From Acinetobacter baumannii (GTDB lineage: Bacteria; Pseudomonadota; Gammaproteobacteria; Pseudomonadales; Moraxellaceae), in contig NZ_JADVOP010000022.1 in assembly GCF_016508585.1 (NCBI RefSeq), positions 1 through 64,000 of the forward strand: a stretch of DNA of 64,000 bases, read 5' to 3'. The notes beneath the pieces are model-generated. The model did no database searches. It had not been told where the DNA came from and saw only the letters and a list, made by a program, of their open reading frames with translations. Below are positions 18,977-28,057 of the stretch, piece by piece (positions within the stretch are counted from its first letter, which is position 1; each line of letters begins with the position of its first letter). The translations under genes and the position numbers were made by a program.

Positions 18977-20605
18977 TTAATCTGCTAATAAGACATCAGC
19001 ATATTGTTCGCGTAAATCACGTTTCAACATTTTACCGGTACCTGTTAGCGGAATAGATTCTACGAATACCACTTTGTCTGGAATTTGCCATTTGGCGATC
19101 TTATCTGAATAATAAGCAAGTAAATCTTGCTCTGTAATTTGAGCACCTTGATGTTTGATCGCAATCACCACTGGGCGTTCATCCCATTTTGGATGATTTG
19201 CAGCAATCACCGCGGCCATCGCAATCTCAGGATGGTTCATGGCAATATTTTCAAGTTCAACCGAAGAAATCCATTCACCTCCAGATTTGATCAAGTCTTT
19301 GGCGCGGTCACTTAAAATGAGATAACCATCTTCATTGATTGTCGCAATATCACCTGTGTCAAACCAGCCATCCGCACTTAACGCGTTTTCGGATTTTCCA
19401 TAATAAGATTCAATAATCCAATGTCCTTTTACCTGCAAGTTACCCGTGGTATGCCCATCACGAGCAACTTCATGTACGCCATTTTCCTCATCGGTAATAC
19501 GCAAGTCTACTCCGAAAGGTGGACGACCCTGAGAAAGTCGGATTTTAAATTGCTCTTCAGCACTTAGATTTTGATGTTTGGCCTTGAGTTGATTGCCAGT
19601 GCCAAGAGGACTCATTTCTGTCATTCCCCAAGCATGAATCGTTTCACACTGATAAATGTCTCTAAAAGCTTTCATCATGGCAGGAGGGCATGCTGAACCG
19701 CCTACAACATTTCGTTTAAGGCTTTCCAGCGTGCTTCCTGATTGTTTTGCAGCAGCAAGTAAACCTTGCCAAATAGTTGGCACACCCAATGCAATACTGA
19801 CTTTATAATCATCGATCATCTGCACCAAACTCGCACCATCCAAACCTGGACCAGGTAGAATCAGGGTACAACCCACCATTGCCGCTGCATAAGGTGTTCC
19901 CCATGCATTGACATGGAACATGGGAACTACGGGTAACATTATGTCTTTGGCTGATAAATTCAAAGAATCAGGCAACGAGATTGCATAGGTATGTAAAATC
20001 GTCGAACGATGGCTATACAAAGCACCTTTAGGATGACCTGTAGTACCAGAGGTATAGCATAATGAACTTGCAGTATTTTCCTCAAAGTTTGGCCATTCAT
20101 AATCTCCCGCATTTTCAGCGATGAGTACGTCGTAAAATTTGGCGTCTGGAAGCGCATCTGCAACATCTTGGTCGAAAGCACCAAGATAGACAAAATGTTG
20201 AACATTTGGCGTGTGTGCTTTAACAGCACGAATTAAGGGAAGGAAAGTCTTATCAAATAACACCACCTTATCCTGGGCATCATTGATAATAAAAATCAGT
20301 TGTTCAGGAAAAAGTCGAGGATTAATGGTGTGGCAGACGAGTCCGCTACCTGAAATTGCGTACCATGATTCTAGATGGCGATGATTGTTCCACGCAATTG
20401 TTGCCACACGATCTCCTGAATCAAGCCCAAGATGTTTCAGTGCATTGGCAAATCGTTTTGCGCTTTCAGTAACATGTGTCCAATCTGTCTTGGTGATTGT
20501 ACCATCGGTATTTTTAGAAATTATTGCGGTATCACCATGATAACGTGCAGCATGTTCAATCAAGCTGCTGATTAGCAACGGTTGTTGCATCATACGTCCT
20601 TGCAT
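18977..20605 (-). CDS. Acyl-CoA synthetase, AlkK-like (medium/long-chain fatty acid-CoA ligase)
   Basis: 542 residues of the AMP-forming ANL superfamily; activates fatty acids to acyl-CoA with ATP. Seen: P-loop-like [12 protein letters not shown]5-type [11 protein letters not shown], the A7 motif DGWFDTGD, A8-type [14 protein letters not shown] and the catalytic lysine in [10 protein letters not shown] near the C-terminus. The start of the protein ([11 protein letters not shown], then HAARYHG) and the blocks [15 protein letters not shown] and [16 protein letters not shown] closely follow the alkane-pathway enzyme AlkK as I remember it. The ATG at 20605 is chosen because AAGGAA lies 7 nt upstream; the frame stays open for 17 further codons. 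No alkane genes are nearby. Confidence 0.92.
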   Translation of the reverse strand: MQGRMMQQPLLISSLIEHAARYHGDTAIISKNTDGTITKTDWTHVTESAKRFANALKHLGLDSGDRVATIAWNNHRHLESWYAISGSGLVCHTINPRLFPEQLIFIINDAQDKVVLFDKTFLPLIRAVKAHTPNVQHFVYLGAFDQDVADALPDAKFYDVLIAENAGDYEWPNFEENTASSLCYTSGTTGHPKGALYSHRSTILHTYAISLPDSLNLSAKDIMLPVVPMFHVNAWGTPYAAAMVGCTLILPGPGLDGASLVQMIDDYKVSIALGVPTIWQGLLAAAKQSGSTLESLKRNVVGGSACPPAMMKAFRDIYQCETIHAWGMTEMSPLGTGNQLKAKHQNLSAEEQFKIRLSQGRPPFGVDLRITDEENGVHEVARDGHTTGNLQVKGHWIIESYYGKSENALSADGWFDTGDIATINEDGYLILSDRAKDLIKSGGEWISSVELENIAMNHPEIAMAAVIAANHPKWDERPVVIAIKHQGAQITEQDLLAYYSDKIAKWQIPDKVVFVESIPLTGTGKMLKRDLREQYADVLLAD

Positions 20606-20975
20606 GAAAAATTCCTTTATGATCTTGTTGATAGGCTTAAATTTTGGTTTTTTCAAAAGCTTTCTAAATTAAAAATAGAGGCAAATAGAAAAAGCTATGA
20701 TTTCATCCTATATAAAAGTCAGATTAAATCAAGCTTAAAAACCATCTTTTTTTCAACTATTTTTTCTTTTTTAAAGCAATATAAAACAAGTATTTAGGTG
20801 GATTATCATGATTTGAAAATTTCAACAGAAAAATAAGGATCTACGACTAAAGGTGAATAAAAAAAATTACGTAGCAACTTTTTAATATGATAAACATAAC
20901 ACATGTCTTGCAAAGACAGAGATGTTTCGGGATGAAACTTCGAATGAGGTAGGATTTCTAAAAAGGAGTTTGATA
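20606..20975. other. Intergenic region upstream of two divergent genes
   Basis: 370 bp between the acyl-CoA ligase start (-) and the small CxxC protein (+). AT-rich. It must hold both promoters. I see no recognised operator, riboswitch or further gene. Confidence 0.45.
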
Positions 20976-21080
20976 ATGTTGCAAAAAATCAGAAAATTAT
21001 TGTGTATCCACAGTTTTGAATATGAAATTGGTCAAAATATTGTGGTTAAAGAGTGCCGTAAATGCGGAGCTCACCATTAG
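20976..21080 (+). CDS. Small Cys/His protein, 34 residues
   Basis: ATG at 20976 with AAGGAG 7 nt upstream, an ideal ribosome binding site. The protein has a basic N-terminus, then CIHSFEYE (Cys10, His12) and, at the C-terminus, CRKCGAHH (Cys27, Cys30, His33, His34). This pattern of a CxH and a CxxC with trailing histidines resembles small zinc-ribbon-like proteins found in bacteria and phages. No signal peptide or membrane segment. The strong ribosome binding site and metal-ligand pattern support a real gene despite its size; function unknown. Confidence 0.65.
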   Translation: MLQKIRKLLCIHSFEYEIGQNIVVKECRKCGAHH

Positions 21081-21281
21081 TTTTCTTAAACTCTAGCGAA
21101 ATATCACCATATGATGATTTTATGGAATCAGTATGGTGATCCTAAAAAAGCATAATAATAGAACTCATGATTTGAATATTTTCTTGGTGATCGCAAAGCA
21201 AATATATCTCGGGTTTATTTGACTGATCAAAGTTGTGTTAGATGCGTTACAATAGCATCAATTTTCTGATTCCTATCTGAT

Positions 21282-21494
21282 ATGTCAAAAGATTTCTTGG
21301 CTGAAAGCTATATTGTTGATGAACATCTTGTAGATACCTTAAATTGGCTTTGTCAGCATCAAGATTGTTATGATGCTTTGCAATTTGATGTACTTACCCA
21401 AGAGCTCAAAGTTCACCATGCCAATGGCACCGACATCATTCGTCAAGGGATGTATCTCACAGCAAAATACGGCATTTTAGTCACTTCACTTTAG
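21282..21494 (+). CDS. Hypothetical protein, 70 residues
   Basis: 70 residues, acidic, soluble, from ATG 21282. Motifs include LVDTLNWLCQHQDCYDALQ and the C-terminal GMYLTAKYGILVTSL. No signal peptide, no recognised domain. It lies upstream of the HolD-like gene in the same direction (129 bp gap) but probably has its own promoter. I do not recognise a family; the regular amino-acid composition suggests a real gene. Confidence 0.55.
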   Translation: MSKDFLAESYIVDEHLVDTLNWLCQHQDCYDALQFDVLTQELKVHHANGTDIIRQGMYLTAKYGILVTSL

Positions 21495-21623
21495 CTGAAG
21501 GATGTTATTCATGGTGGTGGATGAGTATTTGCTGTTTTATTCTATTCCTGAAGCCTAATTTATCCGCTTTTTAGTGTGGATTGATGCGACAAAAAAAACA
21601 AACATCGCTAGAATATAGGGTGT

Positions 21624-22343
21624 ATGAAAAATATTGAATCTGTAATGAATGTGAATGTATCAGAACATCAGCGTAGCATTTTGGCTGTAATGGGAATTGA
21701 TCTGTGGATTAGCAAGGTCGATGTACAGACACGCCATTATCAAAGTGCTTTATATCGCGATATTGAACCTTCACATCCTGTCATACATCAACCGATTGAG
21801 TTTAAAGATCTATCATCCACACCTATTGATGCTGATCTAGCGAAAAAGACATCGATCCTGACCACTGAAAAGACTCAAATCTCTGAAGTCACTTTACTCA
21901 AGCGTAATCCTGCTACTCAGCAGACAGAAGAAGTTTCAATATCACAGCACATTCAGCAACAAACTCATTTTGAGACAGAATCCGTATTGGTGCTGCCGCC
22001 ATTTGAAATTCAAGCCTTTGCGATTGAGAATTGCCTATTATTGGTTGAAACAACTGACTTGAATGCTGAACATTTGACCTTGTGGAATAATATTCAACGT
22101 GCAGTCAGTGGACATGCTTATGAATTAAAATGGCCTTTCCCTTTGCCGCAGTATCAAGATGGTCGGGGGGTAAACCTTTATATTCAAGGTTTTATCGACG
22201 CATTGAGAGCAGAGCGCAAAGTGATTAGTCTGGGACAAATTACTCATTTTGAACAGCAGGATATTATGGTGCTGTCGAGTTTGGATGAAATGCTGAAAGA
22301 ACCTTTGCTAAAACGTAAATTATGGCAAATGATGCAAAAATAA
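21624..22343 (+). CDS. Hypothetical protein, possible DNA polymerase III psi (HolD-like) subunit
   Basis: 239 residues, ATG with AGGGTG just upstream. Seen: N-terminal HQRSILAVMGIDLWI, resembling the psi opening (LQQLGITQW in E. coli HolD as remembered); a central strand-then-helix block NCLLLVETTDLNAEHLTLW; and a C-terminus SSLDEMLKEPLLKRKLW comparable to the E. coli psi end LRANPTARAALW. A Gln/Thr-rich linker (about 75-120) makes it longer than E. coli psi (137). Psi links the clamp loader to chi and SSB. This is a weak, order-based resemblance from memory; the safe label is hypothetical protein. Confidence 0.5.
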   Translation: MKNIESVMNVNVSEHQRSILAVMGIDLWISKVDVQTRHYQSALYRDIEPSHPVIHQPIEFKDLSSTPIDADLAKKTSILTTEKTQISEVTLLKRNPATQQTEEVSISQHIQQQTHFETESVLVLPPFEIQAFAIENCLLLVETTDLNAEHLTLWNNIQRAVSGHAYELKWPFPLPQYQDGRGVNLYIQGFIDALRAERKVISLGQITHFEQQDIMVLSSLDEMLKEPLLKRKLWQMMQK

Positions 22344-22391
22344 ATACTTTAATCCCATAAAATGGTTGTGCTGAAAGGGAGTTTGATCTAG

Positions 22392-23360
22392 ATGAAACAA
22401 AAAGTCGTAGTTTTTAGTCAAATCGATTCAGAAATTCTGTCACTTTTAAATGATCAATTTAAGGTGGCTGTTTTAGACCCGAAACAGGGTGACATCAATC
22501 AACAGATTAGAAATGAAGTGGTTGACGCTGATGCTATGATTGGTGCAGGACGTGTACTGAATGAATCAAATCTAGCACCGGCACAGCAGTTAAAAGTTAT
22601 ATCTTCAGTCAGTGTGGGTTATGACAATTATGATCTCGCCTATTTAAACCAACAGAAAATATGGTTGGCGAATACCCCCCATGTACTGACAGAAACAACC
22701 GCAGATTTAGCTTTTACACTATTGATGAGTGCAGCAAGAAAGGTACCGTCTTTGGATCGGTGGACCAAGCAGGGATCATGGAAACGCACCGTCAGTGCGG
22801 ATCAATTCGGTCAAGATATTTTTGGTCAGACTTTAGGGATCATTGGTTTGGGACATATTGGTGCCGCGATTGCCCGTCGAGCTTTTTATGGTTTTAATAT
22901 GAATATTTTATATCATAACCGCCGTGAAAAAATGGAAGTCGCTCAGCAATTCAATGCACAGTACAAAAGTCTTGAAGATTTACTTCAGCAGTCTGATTTT
23001 GTAGTAACCGCAGTTGATTTAAATCAGCAGTCTCAAGCGCTAATCGGTGCAGATGAACTAAAACTTATGCAGAAGCATGCGATATTTATTAATATTTCTC
23101 GTGGTTCTGTTGTCGATGAACAGGCGCTGATTGAAGCTTTGACCAATCAACAAATTTTTGCTGCAGGACTGGATGTTTATCAGAAAGAGCCTCTGGCTGA
23201 GTCACCCCTATTTCAGCTTGAAAATGTGGTGACGTTGCCACATGTTGGTTCGGCAACTGCAGAAACCCGTAAAAAAATGGCCCAATTGGCTTATCACAAT
23301 CTGATTGATGCCATGGCGGGCAATACGCCAAAATATTTGGTGAATGAACACTTCAATTAA
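22392..23360 (+). CDS. ghrB: D-2-hydroxyacid dehydrogenase, GhrB-like (glyoxylate/hydroxypyruvate/2-ketogluconate reductase)
   Basis: 322 residues of the D-isomer-specific 2-hydroxyacid dehydrogenase family; reduces glyoxylate, hydroxypyruvate or 2-keto-gluconate with NAD(P)H in the cytoplasm. Seen: substrate-loop SSVSVGYDNYD, the Rossmann motif GLGHIGAAIARRA, an NRR following the second strand (favouring NADPH), the catalytic Arg in NISRGSVVDEQAL, Glu in DVYQKEPL and His in LPHVGSAT. Length is typical. A GGGAG element about 10 nt upstream serves the ATG start. It lies 48 nt after the HolD-like gene and may be co-transcribed. Exact substrate is inferred from the family. Confidence 0.9.
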   Translation: MKQKVVVFSQIDSEILSLLNDQFKVAVLDPKQGDINQQIRNEVVDADAMIGAGRVLNESNLAPAQQLKVISSVSVGYDNYDLAYLNQQKIWLANTPHVLTETTADLAFTLLMSAARKVPSLDRWTKQGSWKRTVSADQFGQDIFGQTLGIIGLGHIGAAIARRAFYGFNMNILYHNRREKMEVAQQFNAQYKSLEDLLQQSDFVVTAVDLNQQSQALIGADELKLMQKHAIFINISRGSVVDEQALIEALTNQQIFAAGLDVYQKEPLAESPLFQLENVVTLPHVGSATAETRKKMAQLAYHNLIDAMAGNTPKYLVNEHFN

Positions 23361-23380
23361 GATGTAAAGTAAAGTTAAAA

Positions 23381-23428
23381 CAATATAACACTTCATTGCA
23401 AATTCGTTCTAAATTCAATGTTATATTG
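23381..23428. repeat. Inverted repeat between ghrB and the bepA-like gene
   Basis: Nine-bp arms CAATATAAC (23381-23389) and GTTATATTG (23420-23428) separated by 30 nt, located 30 bp upstream of the bepA-like start. It could be an operator half-site pair or chance in AT-rich DNA. Confidence 0.25.
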
Positions 23429-23456
23429 AAAACTCTAAGATTATTGAGCCGATCTA

Positions 23457-24899
23457 TTGAACAAGACCTTACTCAGCTTGTGTTTATGTTTGAGCATTTC
23501 AATCAGCTCAGCAGAGACATTTACCCAACATCAAAATGGGGGGCAATTTGATGTTCCTGAAATTGGTGGGGGGGTAGGGTTTATCGATCAACAAAAAGAA
23601 AAAACCATTGGTGAAAAAGTATATCGTCAAGTTCAACAGCAGATGCCTGTACTCCATGACCCATGGTTGGAAGACCAGTTTATGATGGTTTTCTCCAGAA
23701 TTCTTAGCCAGACCCAACTTGGACAACCTGTCGGCTTGGTGCTTATCAAAGATTCACAAATTAATGCTTTTGCTGTTCCGGGTGGTTTATTTGCGCTCAA
23801 TACCGGAATGGTCACCGCATCAAACAATATCGATGAAGTTGCCAGTGTGATGGGACATGAAATAGCTCATGTTACCCAACGTCATTTCAGTCGCTCGCAA
23901 GAAGCATTTAAAGGGCAGGGATTATTGGCACTCGCAGGTATTATTGTAGGGGCAGCATTGGCTTCCAAGGCAGATGGTGATGTCGGCGGTGCGGTGATGA
24001 TGGGTACACAAGCGGCACTCATGGACAAGCAATTGAGTTACAGCCGTAACCAAGAACGCGAAGCTGATCGTATCGGTATGCAATTCATGTATGGTGCGGG
24101 TTATGATCCAGAAAGTATGGCTGACTTCTTTGAAATCATGCATCGAGCAACCAGTCAGCTCAGTTTTTTACCTGATTTTTGGCTAACGCACCCGTTAACC
24201 ACAGAGCGGATGAGTGAGGCGAGATTAAGAGCAAATCAATTTCCTAAAGTCACAACACATAGCTCGCAACAAGAATTTGATATCATCAAATGGTACACCT
24301 TGGTGGTTTCTGGACAAGCCAATGATCGTCAGTTAATGGCTTTTGCACGAAAAAATAATTTTCCAGGTTTGCTGGCATTAAGTGAGTTTTATTTGCTTCA
24401 AGGCGATTATGACAATGCTCAAGCTCAGCTGAATTTAGCCAAACAAATCAACCCGGATCATACTTTGGTCAGTTTAATTCAAACCAATATTTATTTGGGA
24501 AAAAATAAAATTGATGATGCTTATCAAAGCATTATCTCGAAACAGCGTATTACACCTGAAAATCGGGCATTAAGTTATAAATTGGCTGAAGTGTATTTAA
24601 GACAAAATAAGCCGAAAGATGTTGAACAATTGGTTAATCGATTTGTCAGTAAAAACAATAAAGATATTATTGGCTGGCAGCTGTTACAGCAGGCAGCGAA
24701 TTTAGACAAACAAAATCCGATGCGTACCGTAAATGTTTTAAGAAATAGGGCAGAAGCTCAGTACTGGACCGGTGATGAAGAAAATGCAATTAAATCACTT
24801 TTACATGCCAAGCGTCTTGCTAAAGACAACAATGCAATGAGTGCCCGCATTGATACACGGCTTAAAGTGATGCAAGATGAGAGAAAAATGAAGATTTAA
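23457..24899 (+). CDS. bepA: Periplasmic M48 metalloprotease with TPR domain, BepA-like
   Basis: 480 residues. BepA (YfgC) is a periplasmic protease and chaperone that monitors assembly of outer-membrane proteins such as LptD. Seen: signal peptide (about 1-19, cleavage after SSA), the M48 zinc motif HEIAH (134-138), third ligand in READRIG (about 199-205), and a C-terminal TPR region (about 300-470). Length is close to E. coli BepA (487). The start codon is TTG at 23457, which gives a full-length signal peptide; there is no better ATG. It is followed by a small secreted protein gene about 110 bp away. Confidence 0.9.
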   Translation: MNKTLLSLCLCLSISISSAETFTQHQNGGQFDVPEIGGGVGFIDQQKEKTIGEKVYRQVQQQMPVLHDPWLEDQFMMVFSRILSQTQLGQPVGLVLIKDSQINAFAVPGGLFALNTGMVTASNNIDEVASVMGHEIAHVTQRHFSRSQEAFKGQGLLALAGIIVGAALASKADGDVGGAVMMGTQAALMDKQLSYSRNQEREADRIGMQFMYGAGYDPESMADFFEIMHRATSQLSFLPDFWLTHPLTTERMSEARLRANQFPKVTTHSSQQEFDIIKWYTLVVSGQANDRQLMAFARKNNFPGLLALSEFYLLQGDYDNAQAQLNLAKQINPDHTLVSLIQTNIYLGKNKIDDAYQSIISKQRITPENRALSYKLAEVYLRQNKPKDVEQLVNRFVSKNNKDIIGWQLLQQAANLDKQNPMRTVNVLRNRAEAQYWTGDEENAIKSLLHAKRLAKDNNAMSARIDTRLKVMQDERKMKI

Positions 24900-24905
24900 T
24901 CCTAT

Positions 24906-24924
24906 TCTCTGTTTTAAACAGAGA
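24906..24924 (+). terminator. Possible weak hairpin after the bepA-like gene
   Basis: Nine-bp palindromic arms TCTCTGTTT / AAACAGAGA just after the stop codon. There is essentially no loop and no T-run, so terminator activity is doubtful. Confidence 0.25.
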
Positions 24925-25008
24925 CATTAAAGAAAATTTACTTTCTATTCTGTCATGAACAGGTTAAGCTTCAAATATTGAGAATGTATAATAAAGTATT
25001 TGATTCAC

Positions 25009-25368
25009 ATGAAGAAAATTCTAATTGCTTTAAGCATTTTACTATTTACACATAGTCTATCGGCAGCAGTGCCAGAACAATATGTCCGTGAAGTAGAGCG
25101 TATTTCTGCCCAGTATAATGCTGATATGAAGTTTTTTTTGCGTAGTTTAGATCCTAAACTGACTCAATTTAATGAGCAACAAAAAGCCCAATTCTGTTCG
25201 ATCGTTCAGAAATATGTGAACGATATGTATAAAACAACGGATGAAAGTCGACAGCATTTACCTTTGTCAGTGCAGTCGATGACTAAACAGCAAGTGATTG
25301 ATAAAGTGATGGCATCCCCAGAAATGCAGTTACTTTACAAGTATAATATTCAATGTGATTTAAAATAG
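25009..25368 (+). CDS. Small secreted protein of unknown function
   Basis: 119 residues from ATG 25009; a TTG three codons upstream is possible but gives a poorer signal peptide. Seen: Sec signal peptide (about 1-20, cleavage after LSA), then a helical, charged mature part with two Cys (in FCSIV and at the C-terminal QCDLK), which could form a disulfide in the periplasm. No known domain recognised. Flanked by the BepA-like gene and a GNAT gene, all on the plus strand. Confidence 0.65.
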   Translation: MKKILIALSILLFTHSLSAAVPEQYVREVERISAQYNADMKFFLRSLDPKLTQFNEQQKAQFCSIVQKYVNDMYKTTDESRQHLPLSVQSMTKQQVIDKVMASPEMQLLYKYNIQCDLK

Positions 25369-25408
25369 ATTCGCGCTTGATCAAATTGTATCTGGGAAAC
25401 ACGAGCCT

Positions 25409-25966
25409 ATGGAGATGATGCAGTTTAAAATTGAAAATGATCAAATCGTGCTGCAAATTATTCAAACCTCTGATGCACATGATTTATTTTCTGCAATACA
25501 AAATACGTTGACCGAACTGAGGAAGTTTCCTGCAAGCTTGGTCTGGGCGCTGGAAGAACCGAATTTGCAGGCGTCGAAAGCTTTTTGTCAATCACGCCTG
25601 ATTGCATTGTTAAACCAAGAAAACTTTGTATTTATTATTCGTTTAAATACCTCAAATGATTTTTTGGGTGTGATGGATATTCATAATATTGATTGGCAGC
25701 TCAATACCGCATCGATTGGTTTTTGGGGAAATGCAAAATTCAAGCAAAAAGGTTATATGACCCAAGCATTGAGATTATTTATCCATACCTTATTTTCAAA
25801 ATGGAACTTTGTTGTTTTAAATGCATATGTCGATGCTGAAAACTTGCCGGCACGAAGGTTGTGTGAAAAGAACGGGTTTTTACTGAAAAATATTGAATAT
25901 GACTCTGTAAAGAATCCAGTTGATGGCAGTTTCAGAGACATTTGCCATTATCGAATTGAACGTTGA
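25409..25966 (+). CDS. GNAT family N-acetyltransferase (RimJ/RimL-like)
   Basis: 185 residues. Seen: a GNAT fold with motif A in the form GFWGNAKFKQKGYMTQALR (about 104-122, acetyl-CoA pyrophosphate loop) and motif B NLPARRLCEKNGFLLKN (about 142-158). This arrangement is typical of the RimJ/RimL subfamily that acetylates ribosomal proteins, small molecules or antibiotics. The start ATG at 25409 lies 40 nt after the preceding gene. The acceptor substrate is unknown. Confidence 0.85.
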   Translation: MEMMQFKIENDQIVLQIIQTSDAHDLFSAIQNTLTELRKFPASLVWALEEPNLQASKAFCQSRLIALLNQENFVFIIRLNTSNDFLGVMDIHNIDWQLNTASIGFWGNAKFKQKGYMTQALRLFIHTLFSKWNFVVLNAYVDAENLPARRLCEKNGFLLKNIEYDSVKNPVDGSFRDICHYRIER

Positions 25967-26076
25967 ACTGAGATGATTTGAGAAGTGATTATTTGGACTA
26001 TTCAATCTGTGATTATTTCATTGCAAAATAATTTGATTAAATAGACCAAATCAAACAGTTAAGAAGTGATAGGGGA

Positions 26077-26523
26077 TTAACCAAGTTTTGCTTTAATTTT
26101 AGCGGAAACTTGTGCAGGATCGGCACGTCCGGCTATGATCGGACGTAGAGAATTCATCACCTTACCCATATCTTTCATGCTAGTTGCACCTTGCGCTTCA
26201 ATTGTCTGCGCAATGAGAGAATCAAGCTCGTCCTCTGACATAGCTTCAGGTAGAAATTGAGATAAAACTTCAATTTCGGCTTGTTCTTTACTAGCTAAAT
26301 CTTCACGGCCTGCGCCTTCAAAGGCTTTGACCGATTCTTTACGTTGTTTGATTTGCTTTTCAATGACCGCAAGAACTTGACTATCGTCAAGCTCTATGCG
26401 CTCATCGACTTCGATTTGCTTGATTGCTGCCTGTAGACTACGAATTACCGTTAACTTATCCATTTCTTTAGCACGCATTGTTGCTTTCAAAACATCAGTT
26501 ATTTGGTTTTTTAAAGTAGTCAT
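26077..26523 (-). CDS. YqeY/GatB-tail domain protein
   Basis: 148 residues of the YqeY family, related to the C-terminal tRNA-binding domain of GatB. Seen: N-terminal helix LKNQITDVLKATMRAKE, then IEKQIKQRKESVKAFE and the C-terminal GKVMNSLRPIIAGRADPAQVSAKIK. Cytoplasmic, helical; the cellular role is unclear. It lies just downstream of rpsU (about 40 bp) in the same direction, the common rpsU-yqeY arrangement, so it is likely co-transcribed. Confidence 0.92.
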   Translation of the reverse strand: MTTLKNQITDVLKATMRAKEMDKLTVIRSLQAAIKQIEVDERIELDDSQVLAVIEKQIKQRKESVKAFEGAGREDLASKEQAEIEVLSQFLPEAMSEDELDSLIAQTIEAQGATSMKDMGKVMNSLRPIIAGRADPAQVSAKIKAKLG

Positions 26524-26562
26524 TATATTTTCCAGGTTGAGTCAATCAATCACAAATTAATC

Positions 26563-26778
26563 TTAGTAAAGGCGAGTTGTACGTACTGATTCACGCGCCA
26601 ATTTCTTTTGGTAGCGTTTAACAGCAGCAGCTTTTTTACGTTTACGTTCTTGAGTTGGTTTCTCGTAGAATTCACGTTTACGAACGTCTGCTAAAACACC
26701 CGCTTTTTCGCATGAACGTTTGAAGCGACGGATAGCTACGTCAACTGGTTCGCCTTCTTTCAATTTAACTTGTGGCAT
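26563..26778 (-). CDS. rpsU: 30S ribosomal protein S21
   Basis: 71 residues, basic, full-length. Seen: [19 protein letters not shown], then [11 protein letters not shown] and a strongly basic tail with [17 protein letters not shown], all typical of bacterial S21, which sits near the anti-Shine-Dalgarno region of 16S rRNA in the 30S subunit. An AGGAT element lies upstream of the ATG at 26778. The gene is divergent from tsaD, as in many gamma-proteobacteria. Confidence 0.97.
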
Positions 26779-26856
26779 GAAGAATCCTCATTAAGTTATG
26801 GATAAGATCAGGGTCGAATTACCCTAGATCACAAGTGAAGGTCAGTATTTTACTCA

Positions 26857-26884
26857 TTTACATCTCATATCACAAGTCTATAAT
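26857..26884 (+). promoter_or_regulatory. Sigma-70 promoter of tsaD
   Basis: TTTACA (26857-26862), 16-bp spacer, perfect TATAAT (26879-26884), placed about 40 bp before the tsaD ATG at 26924. The distance and orientation fit a housekeeping promoter. Confidence 0.6.
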
Positions 26885-26923
26885 AGCTTTGGCAATATTT
26901 TGAAATAGGTAAAAGGCAATTTA

Positions 26924-27949
26924 ATGATCGTTCTTGGCTTAGAAACTTCATGTGATGAAACAGGTTTGGCACTTTATGACAGTGAAGTCGGCTTAAGAGG
27001 ACAAGTGCTATACAGTCAAATTAAATTGCATGCTGAATATGGTGGTGTGGTTCCTGAGTTGGCATCTCGCGACCATGTGAGAAAATTAATTCCTTTGATT
27101 AATCAGCTGCTTGAGCAGAGTAATGTGAAAAAGTCCGAGATTGATGCGGTGGCTTATACGCGGGGACCAGGCTTAATGGGGGCGTTGATGACAGGCGCTT
27201 TGTTTGGTCGAACCTTGGCTTTTGCTTTAAATAAACCTGCGATTGGTGTGCATCATATGGAAGGACATATGCTGGCACCATTATTATCAGAAAATCCTCC
27301 AGAATTTCCATTTGTTGCTTTATTGGTCTCGGGTGGGCATACCCAATTGATGGCTGCGCATGGAATTGGTCAGTATGAAATTTTAGGTGAGTCGATCGAC
27401 GATGCTGCCGGTGAGGCTTTTGACAAAGTTGCGAAAATGTTGAAATTGCCGTATCCAGGTGGACCAAACATTTCAAAATTAGCTGAACAAGGCAGTAAAG
27501 AAGCATTTGAATTTCCACGGCCCATGTTACATCAGGGACTGGATTTTTCATTCAGTGGTCTAAAAACTGCGGTTTCAGTGCAACTCAAAAAACTTGAAAC
27601 TGTACATGCAAATACTGAACACCATCATGCGGATATTGCAGCATCGTTCCAAGAGGCTTTGGTGGATACTTTGGTCAAAAAATCCCTAAAAGCACTTAAA
27701 CACACTGGTATGAAAAGCTTGGTGATTGCCGGTGGCGTAAGTGCAAATAAGCGCCTAAGAGAGCGGTTAGAAGCAGACTTGGTTAAAGTGAAAGCAACCG
27801 TTTACTATGCTGAGCCTGCTTTATGTACGGATAATGGCGCCATGATCGCATTCGCTGGTTATCAGCGTCTAAAAGCGGGACAACAGGATGGATTGGCTGT
27901 GACCACAACACCGCGCTGGCCAATGACAGAATTAACACAGCCTGTTTAA
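26924..27949 (+). CDS. tsaD: tRNA N6-adenosine threonylcarbamoyltransferase TsaD
   Basis: 341 residues. With TsaB and TsaE it transfers the threonylcarbamoyl group onto A37 of ANN-decoding tRNAs. Seen: N-terminal [10 protein letters not shown], metal-binding HHMEGHML (two His about four residues apart, near 108-115), [28 protein letters not shown] and the C-terminal [10 protein letters not shown], all conserved in the ASKHA fold of Kae1/TsaD. AAAAGG precedes the ATG. An essential housekeeping gene; a strong terminator follows. Confidence 0.97.
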   Translation: MIVLGLETSCDETGLALYDSEVGLRGQVLYSQIKLHAEYGGVVPELASRDHVRKLIPLINQLLEQSNVKKSEIDAVAYTRGPGLMGALMTGALFGRTLAFALNKPAIGVHHMEGHMLAPLLSENPPEFPFVALLVSGGHTQLMAAHGIGQYEILGESIDDAAGEAFDKVAKMLKLPYPGGPNISKLAEQGSKEAFEFPRPMLHQGLDFSFSGLKTAVSVQLKKLETVHANTEHHHADIAASFQEALVDTLVKKSLKALKHTGMKSLVIAGGVSANKRLRERLEADLVKVKATVYYAEPALCTDNGAMIAFAGYQRLKAGQQDGLAVTTTPRWPMTELTQPV

Positions 27950-27975
27950 TTCAATTTTATAATTTGATGGTATTC

Positions 27976-28002
27976 AAAAAGAGGCAGAAGCCTCTTTTTT
28001 TA
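27976..28002 (+). terminator. Terminator after tsaD
   Basis: Stem AAAAAGAGGC (27976-27985) / GCCTCTTTTT (27990-27999), 4-nt loop AGAA, followed by more T. The A-rich left side means it may also serve the convergent gene at 28058-29167. Confidence 0.88.
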
Positions 28003-28057
28003 ACTACAATATAGTTGTGGCAGTCAGGGCAAACTCAAATCTTTGAAATAAATACAA

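Noticed and set aside
20582..20797. Plus-strand frame over the 5' end of the acyl-CoA ligase gene
   Set aside because: Antisense shadow running into AT-rich leader; no ribosome binding site.
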